Source: CADEED01 sp035761265
GTDB lineage: Bacteria; Pseudomonadota; Gammaproteobacteria; Steroidobacterales; Steroidobacteraceae
DNA: 15,923 bases
Assembly (NCBI GenBank): GCA_035761265.1
Contig: DASTRL010000252.1
Coordinates: forward strand, 1-15,923
Direction: 5' to 3'
Shown: one piece after another, positions 1 through 5,366 of the stretch
How positions within the stretch are numbered: the first letter of the stretch is position 1
How the letters are laid out: every line of letters begins with the position of its first letter
Made by a program: the position numbers and the translations under genes
Notes under the pieces: generated by a model
Told to the model about the DNA's origin: nothing
What the model saw: only the letters and a program-made list of their open reading frames with translations
Database searches by the model: none

Positions 1-1332
1 CGAAGCCGCCGTCGCCTGGTTGTCGCTGGCCCAGTCGAGCTTGCCGCGGCCGTCGATGCTGTTGTTCACCACGCCGTTCGCCGACAGCGCGCCGTCGCTG
101 AACACGTAGATCATCAGCGGGATCTGCTTGCGCGCCGCGTATTCGAGGCAGGCACCGATGCAGCGACCGGCGCGGAAATTGCGCGTCTCGCCGGTGTTGC
201 GGCCCTGGCCGTGGTAGTCGTAGCCGCCCATGGTGATGGTGCCGGCGCCGGCGTAGCCGCTGATCACCATCTTCATGATCGCCGCCGTCTTGCGGAATTC
301 GTTGTCCTGCTGGTACTCCTGCGACGTGAAGATCGGCGTCACGCCCGCGGGCTGGTTGGCCTGCGCGACGATGTGCGGATCGCGGTCGGGATTCAGCGCG
401 TCGGGAGAACGGAAGTTGTCCGCCAGGTACGTGGACTTCACGTAGCCGCAACGCACGAGCTTCTTCAGATCAGCGTCGGCCTGGGCGGCCAGCTTGGTCC
501 GCGCCAGGTCTGCCTTGGCATGCGACAGGCGCGTCATCGATTCGAGCACCGCGATGGCGTCATCCGAGTTGGTGAACAGCGTGCCGAGCTCGCCGGTATC
601 GACGAGGCCGGTCACGTCGCTGGCGCGGTCCACCTTGGTCGGGCGCGCGGCCGGATTCATCATCGAGGCCGGCGCCATGGAGTTGCCGCCCGAATCGGTG
701 TTCTGCGAACCGATGAGCGTCAACAACTGTCCGTCCGCGCCGACGCGGTTGATGCCGTACATCGGGTTGTGCGGATTGTTGCCGGTGTCGTTCTCCGAGC
801 GCGCGGCGATCGGAAAGCCGTTGGTGTTGGCGCGCGTCGTCAACTGCGTCGACTGCTGCATGCCGCGCAGGATGGCGCCATCCGAGTGCCACGCCGCGCC
901 GAACTCCGTGTTGATGAAGTTGTTGGTGGCGCTCGCGGCGTTCGGCGAATTGGGGGTCATGTTGCCCGGCAGGCCGAGCTTGGCGTATCCCTGGGTCGAG
1001 AGGAAATTGAGCGGATTGCCGCTCTGGCCGATGAGGATCTCCGAACCGTTGAGGTTCGCGCCGCCGGCCAGATCGAAGCAGATGAACGGCACCTTGCCGG
1101 CGCCGGCCGTGATGTTGCAGGCCGCCTTCATGGCCTCGAGATCCGGCGACATGGCGCGCGCCTTTTCGGCGCCGATGAGCATGGCGAGGAACGCGGGCGC
1201 GGCGATCACCGCCGGACCCGTCTTGAATCCCTGCGCGATGAAGTCGCGGCGCGTGACCGGCGCCTTGTGGCTCTCGTGCCGGATCGGCTCGTCCAGTCCG
1301 AGCGTGCGCGGGCTTTTCTTCAGGATATACAT
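1..1332 (-). CDS. Tat-exported DUF1501-like protein, C-terminus outside the window
   Basis: The minus-strand frame is open from an ATG at 1332 to the window edge, giving 444 residues with no stop, so the C-terminus is missing. A twin-arginine signal is visible: TRRDFI at residues 27-32, with R28 and R29, followed by a hydrophobic stretch rich in Ala. This suggests export in folded form, perhaps with a cofactor. The mature part contains FDLAGGANLNG near the start and a GGYDYHGQG segment near residue 375. Their order resembles the metal-dependent DUF1501 (alkaline-phosphatase-like) family, whose members often sit beside cytochromes of the DUF1588/DUF1592 kind. The gene lies 11 bases after the upstream cytochrome gene, with GGGAG placed before the ATG, so it is the third gene of that operon. 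The family call is by eye. A generic Tat-secreted oxidoreductase partner is the alternative. No catalytic activity can be assigned. Confidence 0.8.
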   Translation of the reverse strand, partial: MYILKKSPRTLGLDEPIRHESHKAPVTRRDFIAQGFKTGPAVIAAPAFLAMLIGAEKARAMSPDLEAMKAACNITAGAGKVPFICFDLAGGANLNGSEILIGQSGNPLNFLSTQGYAKLGLPGNMTPNSPNAASATNNFINTEFGAAWHSDGAILRGMQQSTQLTTRANTNGFPIAARSENDTGNNPHNPMYGINRVGADGQLLTLIGSQNTDSGGNSMAPASMMNPAARPTKVDRASDVTGLVDTGELGTLFTNSDDAIAVLESMTRLSHAKADLARTKLAAQADADLKKLVRCGYVKSTYLADNFRSPDALNPDRDPHIVAQANQPAGVTPIFTSQEYQQDNEFRKTAAIMKMVISGYAGAGTITMGGYDYHGQGRNTGETRNFRAGRCIGACLEYAARKQIPLMIYVFSDGALSANGVVNNSIDGRGKLDWASDNQATAAS

Positions 1333-1343
1333 GCTCGTCTCCC

Positions 1344-3851
1344 TTACTGAATCAGCGTCGTGCCGCTACCGAGAACGGCGCCGCAGGTCGCCTTCATCAC
1401 GGTGCCGGCACCGCCGCTCGTACTGCCGGTGGGCCCGGCGAGCAGCTTGTTGATCAAGGCATCCAGCTCGTCATGGATCACGGTGTCGTCCGGATCCCAC
1501 TCGAGGCCGGTGTTCTTGCCCTTGGTGAGCAGATCGCCGATGAGGCCCTCGCGCGCCGCCGAGCCCGAGTTGCCGAAGGCCGCGGAACCCGTGGCCGCCG
1601 GATTGATGCCGCCGCTGAAGAACTGCGTGCGCAGGCTGGCGTCGTCGACCATCTGGTTGCAGTACTGGATGGCGAGCTGCGCCAGCGCGGTCTGCTGCGC
1701 CGGGCCGAATGTGCCCAGCTTCTCGACCGCGGGCAGCGCCTGCTTCACGAGGTCGTAGGTCGCCGCGACGCGCGCATTGGTCTGCGGCACCTTGGTGATC
1801 TGCGACAGCGTGGCGTTGAGCTCATCGAAGGTCTTCAGGCCGACATCGGACTCGGGCGGCAGATCCACCGGCGCGGGCGCCTGCGGAATCTCCGGCGGCG
1901 GCAGGGGATTGCTCCTGTCGCCGATGCGGTCGAACGCCAGGAAGAACAGGTCGTCCATCACGCCCTTCTCGAGCGCCATGACGGTGCCGACTTTCGACAT
2001 CTGCTGGCCCGCCGCGGCGGTGTACTCGCTGCCACCGACCGTGGCGGTCAGCGGCGCGTAGGCCTGGCCCGCATGTTCCAGCTGGCCGTTCACGCCGATG
2101 CGGATGCCTTCGATCGAGAGGTTCGCGACCGAGGCGTTCGGATCCAGGCTGATGAACGTGGGCTTGTCGAACTGCAGGCCGTAGCTGTCGAGCTGCTGCG
2201 CTTCGAGCATCACGTAGGCCTTGGGCACGCTCACCAGGTGGCTGACGTCGAACAGCATGAAATACTTCTCGCCGACGCCGGCGTCGAAGTTCTGCTTGAT
2301 CTGCGCCGGCGTGAGCGCGCGGTTGTGGATGGCGACCATGCGCAGCACGCCCTCCCACTGGCGGTTGGTCGAGGTCTCGTTGCCGAGCACCAGCGCGAAG
2401 GTGTCGTCCCAGTCGGCCAGGCTGCCGCCGCCCTGCGCGTCGGTGTCGCCGGTGTATTCACCGTTGACGTAGAAGCGCCGGCCTTCGACCGGGCTGTACG
2501 TCATCACCACGTGCTGCAGCGCCGCCTGCGCGTCCATGTCGGCCGCGCGCGTGAGCAACACCGGGTTGCCGTTGGCGCCGGTCTTGTCGCTGCGCGTCAT
2601 GCCCTCGTACTGGTACATGCGCTGCGCCAGCGTGAAGTTGCGTGCGTTGACGCCGGCCGAGTAGCTGACGATGTACGCATCTTCCTGGGCGACGTTGGCG
2701 TTGTTGGCCCAGGCCTCGACGGTGAATTCACCCGTCGACTTGATGAGATCGCTGATCTTCTTGGACGCGGCCGCCGTGCCCTGGGCCTTGCCGCCCATCT
2801 TCACGTTGATGCCCCAGCCGCCGACCCACTGCACGTCACCCGAAAGCGTGAGGTTCAGCGCAGGTTCGAGACCACTGGTGTCGTAGGCGATGGCGCCCAT
2901 GCCGGTCTTGAATTCGTACTTGGCGATGGTCGCGGCCTCGTAGCGGTTGCCGCCCGCGGCCACGGTGCCGTCGTACAACGTCAGGCCCTTGGAGATCAGC
3001 AGGTTCGGGTCGACCTCGGTGACCGGAATGTTGTTGGCGAACGCATTGACGGCATTCAGCATCGTTTGCGCATTGTCGGCGCAGGTCAGCGTGCCGCCCG
3101 CGCTCCAGCAGTTGTGCGATTCATCGCGCAGGCGCACCACCAGGCGCGACTGGTCGGTGTTGTCCAGGTTGATCTTCGGTTTGATGGCCGCGTACGCGAT
3201 GTCGGGATCGGCGTCCGCGAAGAACGGCTGCTGCTGCGTGGCCGAGCTCGAGGAGTGGCAACGCAGGCAATTGGCGGTGCCGGCATTGCGCACCAGCGCA
3301 TACAGCTGCGAGGCGGCAAACTCCGCGGACGTCGCCGGGAAGCTCTTGCTGCCACCCACTTCCTTGATGGTCGGCGCCTGCAACTGGATCTGCGTGCCGC
3401 CGGTCGCGGCAGCGCCGGCCCAGTTGCGGATCCACACGGTGAGCGTGTCGGCGCAGGCGGAAGGCGCCTGCAGCCAGCAGTTGTGACCGCCCGCCACCTT
3501 CTGGACCATGCGCGACTGGTCGGGCTGCTGCAGGTTCACGACGGTGTTGGCGGCTTCATACGCCAGGTTCACGTTGTCGTTGCGCGCGAACTGCGGCGTC
3601 TGGCCCGGCGTGCTCGCGTTGTGGCAGCCGCCGCAGCGGTTGTTGGCCTTGATGTTCTCCCACAGGTTGATGCGGAAGGCCTGCACGTCGGCATTGGCCG
3701 AGGCCGGGCCGGTGTAGTCGGAAACCGGCGGCGCGGAAGTGACGGGGTTTTCCACCGTCGGCGCTCCGCCACCCGAACAGCCGGCCAGTACGGCGGCCGC
3801 GGCGGCGGCCGTGATCCAGCGGGCGAAAGACATGCGCTTCATGGAGGTCAT
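1344..3851 (-). CDS. Lipoprotein with two tandem c-type heme modules and a LamG domain
   Basis: This is an 835-residue protein starting at ATG 3851, with GGGAG about 9 bases upstream. A lipobox (VLAGC, C25) ends the signal peptide, so it is probably an anchored envelope lipoprotein. Two CXXCH heme sites are present: CGGCH at 73-77 and CLRCH at 195-199. Each begins a similar module in which an Asp-Gln-Ser-Arg motif (111-114 and 233-236), a His-Asn-Cys-Trp motif (123-126 and 246-249) and a Cys-Ala-Asp motif (133 and 257) follow in order. A concanavalin-like LamG fold occupies roughly residues 300-530, with FTVEAW and a VNGEYTG segment. The C-terminal third is rich in Ala and Pro and unassigned. 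LamG domains usually bind glycans or proteins, so I infer a redox lipoprotein that docks to a partner or surface. The open frame continues upstream past 3851, but that part overlaps the real cytochrome gene and lacks a signal. Confidence 0.88.
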   Translation of the reverse strand: MTSMKRMSFARWITAAAAAAVLAGCSGGGAPTVENPVTSAPPVSDYTGPASANADVQAFRINLWENIKANNRCGGCHNASTPGQTPQFARNDNVNLAYEAANTVVNLQQPDQSRMVQKVAGGHNCWLQAPSACADTLTVWIRNWAGAAATGGTQIQLQAPTIKEVGGSKSFPATSAEFAASQLYALVRNAGTANCLRCHSSSSATQQQPFFADADPDIAYAAIKPKINLDNTDQSRLVVRLRDESHNCWSAGGTLTCADNAQTMLNAVNAFANNIPVTEVDPNLLISKGLTLYDGTVAAGGNRYEAATIAKYEFKTGMGAIAYDTSGLEPALNLTLSGDVQWVGGWGINVKMGGKAQGTAAASKKISDLIKSTGEFTVEAWANNANVAQEDAYIVSYSAGVNARNFTLAQRMYQYEGMTRSDKTGANGNPVLLTRAADMDAQAALQHVVMTYSPVEGRRFYVNGEYTGDTDAQGGGSLADWDDTFALVLGNETSTNRQWEGVLRMVAIHNRALTPAQIKQNFDAGVGEKYFMLFDVSHLVSVPKAYVMLEAQQLDSYGLQFDKPTFISLDPNASVANLSIEGIRIGVNGQLEHAGQAYAPLTATVGGSEYTAAAGQQMSKVGTVMALEKGVMDDLFFLAFDRIGDRSNPLPPPEIPQAPAPVDLPPESDVGLKTFDELNATLSQITKVPQTNARVAATYDLVKQALPAVEKLGTFGPAQQTALAQLAIQYCNQMVDDASLRTQFFSGGINPAATGSAAFGNSGSAAREGLIGDLLTKGKNTGLEWDPDDTVIHDELDALINKLLAGPTGSTSGGAGTVMKATCGAVLGSGTTLIQ

Positions 3852-3865
3852 TGTGTTTGTCTCCC

Positions 3866-5056
3866 TCAATCGCCCAGGCACGCGTCGGAGGTGGCGACCC
3901 GCTGGAACACTTCCTTGAGCGAGTAGTTCGACTTGAACGAGGTCGTCACGGAATCGACGACGTTGCGGTCGGCCTGGTTGCCCGGTGCGCGGAAGCACAC
4001 CGTCTTGAACACCTTCTCCACCTGGCAGCGCGCGAACGCGGTGCTGTTGGCGAGCTCCTGGCCGAGCGACTTGGCGCCCACGCCCTTGCCCGGCAGGCCC
4101 TGGTCCCAGCCGAGCAGATAGTTCTGGCCCTGGCGCCAGCGGTTCTCCCAATGATCGTCCGGCGTCACGAAGCCCGGCGGGAAATTGGTGGCGTTGTTGA
4201 AGTACTTCGGCTGCACCGTGCCGGCGGTGTAGACCAGGCGCATGGAGCCGGGCGCATCCGCCGTGCCGTTGTCGAAGTCGTAGTACGCGAAGGCGCGGGC
4301 CATCGGGTCCATGCCGCTGTGACAGCCGATGCAGTTGTTGAGGAAGATGCGGCTGTCGCCACCGGGCGAGCGGCTCACGTCCTGGCGGATCATGTCCGGC
4401 GGCAGCGTGGTGTCGTGCACCTGCTCGAGGTCGCGGCACAGGTGATTGATGAGCGTGAAGCGGAACATCGCCCGGTTGGTGCCATCGACGAAGAACGCTT
4501 CGGAGGAGGCGCGCGAGGTGATGAAGCCCGCCGTCGCCTCGGTAGGAATGCCGAGGATCGACGACTGCGTGGTGCCCTGCAGCGCGGTCTTCAGGTTCAC
4601 GCCGTTGGCCTCGGCATTGGCGTAGTGGTCGTTGTTGGACGCCGACGCGGCCGGCGTCACGCCGTTGACCGTATAGGTGAGGTCGGCCGAGAGCGCGGTG
4701 TTGAACGGCACGTCGTCGCGCACCATGCCGATGAACGTGGCGACGTAGTCGTTGAGCGGCGCGAACACCGTCTGGTCGCGGTTGGTCCACGGCATCGCCA
4801 TGTTCTTCAGCGTCACGTTGTAGAACGAAGCGTCGTTGGTGGCGATCGCCGCGGCGCCCATGAGGTCGCCGGCGGTCACAAGCTGCTCCATCTGGTCGAG
4901 GACCGCTTCGGTGGGCGGCACGCCCGCGATGCGGTCGTGGATGCGCTTGGCCTTGTCGCGGTCGTTGCCCGACGCGGCGGTGGCCACGCAGGCGAGCAGG
5001 CAGGCGAGGCCGAGCGACTTCAATTTCGAGACCTGTTGGGTATCCATTTGTGTCAT
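3866..5056 (-). CDS. Exported single-heme c-type cytochrome, DUF1588/DUF1585-like
   Basis: This 396-residue protein has an N-terminal export signal: Lys11 and Lys13, then a hydrophobic run ending near AASG. An internal LLAC could alternatively be a lipobox at C23. One heme site, CIGCH, lies at 242-246 and is followed by SGMDPMARAFAYYDFD, which resembles the heme segment of DUF1588-type proteins. The last 60 residues (a CQVEKVFKTVCF stretch, then NYSLKEVFQRVATSDAC) resemble the DUF1585 C-terminal region. The N-terminal 200 residues are not recognised. These domains are known mainly from large planctomycete-type cytochromes, so this is a reduced version. It is the first gene of the operon; the LamG cytochrome starts 14 bases downstream. 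The start is uncertain: ATGs at 5062, 5056 and 5047 and a GTG at 5086 are all in frame, and none has a strong ribosome binding site. Confidence 0.8.
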   Translation of the reverse strand: MTQMDTQQVSKLKSLGLACLLACVATAASGNDRDKAKRIHDRIAGVPPTEAVLDQMEQLVTAGDLMGAAAIATNDASFYNVTLKNMAMPWTNRDQTVFAPLNDYVATFIGMVRDDVPFNTALSADLTYTVNGVTPAASASNNDHYANAEANGVNLKTALQGTTQSSILGIPTEATAGFITSRASSEAFFVDGTNRAMFRFTLINHLCRDLEQVHDTTLPPDMIRQDVSRSPGGDSRIFLNNCIGCHSGMDPMARAFAYYDFDNGTADAPGSMRLVYTAGTVQPKYFNNATNFPPGFVTPDDHWENRWRQGQNYLLGWDQGLPGKGVGAKSLGQELANSTAFARCQVEKVFKTVCFRAPGNQADRNVVDSVTTSFKSNYSLKEVFQRVATSDACLGD

Positions 5057-5082
5057 CCACATCCCATTTGACGGGCGCAGTA

Positions 5083-5121
5083 TCACGCCGCCACGAACGA
5101 CCCTTGTTTGTCTCCGCTCAT
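5083..5121 (-). CDS. Possible 12-residue second leader peptide, coupled to the cytochrome frame
   Basis: An ATG at 5121 overlaps the stop of the preceding minute frame as ATGA and encodes 12 residues (MSGDKQGSFVAA). Its TGA stop overlaps a GTG (5086) that is in frame with the cytochrome gene. The three frames therefore form a chain of stop-start overlaps. This could deliver ribosomes to the cytochrome gene, whose own start has a poor Shine-Dalgarno. Chance overlap in a short region remains quite possible. Confidence 0.2.
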   Translation of the reverse strand: MSGDKQGSFVAA

Positions 5122-5153
5122 CTACGTCTCCAAGCGGCGACAGCACCGTCCAT
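5118..5153 (-). CDS. Possible 11-residue leader peptide upstream of the cytochrome operon
   Basis: On the minus strand an AGGAG (5160-5164) sits six bases before an ATG at 5153. This is a better ribosome binding site than any seen for the cytochrome gene itself. The frame encodes 11 residues (MDGAVAAWRRR) and stops with a TGA that overlaps the ATG of the next tiny frame. It has no run of regulatory codons such as repeated His or Trp, although it ends in three Arg. It could be a translated leader that couples ribosomes to the downstream gene, or a chance match. Its small size gives no coding statistics. Confidence 0.3.
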   Translation of the reverse strand: MDGAVAAWRRR

Positions 5154-5200
5154 TACGTACTCCTAGTAGTCTTGCTCCCAAGGACTGCGAACCGCATCAC

Positions 5201-5213
5201 GGCGGCTACCGCC
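5201..5213. other. Short GC hairpin in the divergent region
   Basis: GGCGG, a three-base loop and CCGCC form a perfect 5-bp stem. On the minus-strand transcript it lies about 50 bases upstream of the possible leader ORF. It has no T-run, so it is not a terminator. It may be a leader structure or a chance palindrome in GC-rich DNA. Confidence 0.25.
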
Positions 5214-5240
5214 CCGGGTCTCTAACTACATCGGTCGGCT

Positions 5241-5259
5241 AGAAAACCGCGTTTCGCGG
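5241..5259 (-). terminator. Weak terminator-like hairpin in the cytochrome operon leader
   Basis: Read on the minus strand, CCGCG, loop AAA and CGCGG are followed directly by TTTTCT. The stem is only 5 bp, so it would be a weak intrinsic terminator. It lies upstream of the minus-strand operon. It could stop stray transcription entering the operon, act as an attenuator if the promoter lies further upstream, or be fortuitous. Confidence 0.3.
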
Positions 5260-5310
5260 CCCGCCTGCTGTGACGGCGTCGGCAGATCGCCGTGGCCTCG
5301 CGCGGGAAGA

Positions 5311-5341
5311 TTGCATTACGTCACATGCCGTGCGGCAATAC
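5311..5341 (+). promoter_or_regulatory. Weak sigma-70-like promoter candidate for the HzsA-like operon
   Basis: TTGCAT (5311-5316) and GCAATA (5335-5340) are separated by 18 bases. Both match the -35 and -10 consensus only partly. The position is reasonable: transcription would begin near 5347, just ahead of the GGAGG ribosome binding site at 5356-5360 and the GTG start at 5367. The call rests on position plus weak matches. Confidence 0.25.
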
Positions 5342-5366
5342 GCGGGCCGTGACAGTGGAGGATGCT

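Larger units (their letters stand above)
5057..5366. other. Divergent control region between the two operons
   Basis: About 310 bases separate the minus-strand cytochrome operon from the plus-strand HzsA-like operon. I see no standard-length gene. The region holds two 5-bp GC hairpins with three-base loops (5201-5213 and 5247-5259), two overlapping minute ORFs with a good Shine-Dalgarno on the minus strand (5083-5153), and a weak promoter candidate for the plus-strand operon (5311-5341). Both operons must start transcription from here, so shared regulation is likely. I cannot identify a regulator's binding site. Confidence 0.7.

Noticed and set aside
1473..3926. An 817-codon open frame on the plus strand
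   Set aside because: It lies antisense to the LamG cytochrome gene. Its translation is Arg/Gly/Val-rich with no motif or signal, typical of a mirror frame in GC-rich coding DNA.
3851..5060. Extension of the LamG lipoprotein frame upstream to 5060, giving 1238 residues
   Set aside because: The extension overlaps the cytochrome gene in another frame, is Arg/His-rich and lacks a signal. The lipobox and ribosome binding site support a start at 3851.
3851..5071. A 406-codon plus-strand open frame
   Set aside because: It is the antisense shadow of the single-heme cytochrome gene, with Arg/Val/His-rich composition and no recognisable motif.
5321..5354. GTCAC and GTGAC arms in the divergent region considered as an operator
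   Set aside because: The arms are only five bases and far apart, and no known regulator site matches.
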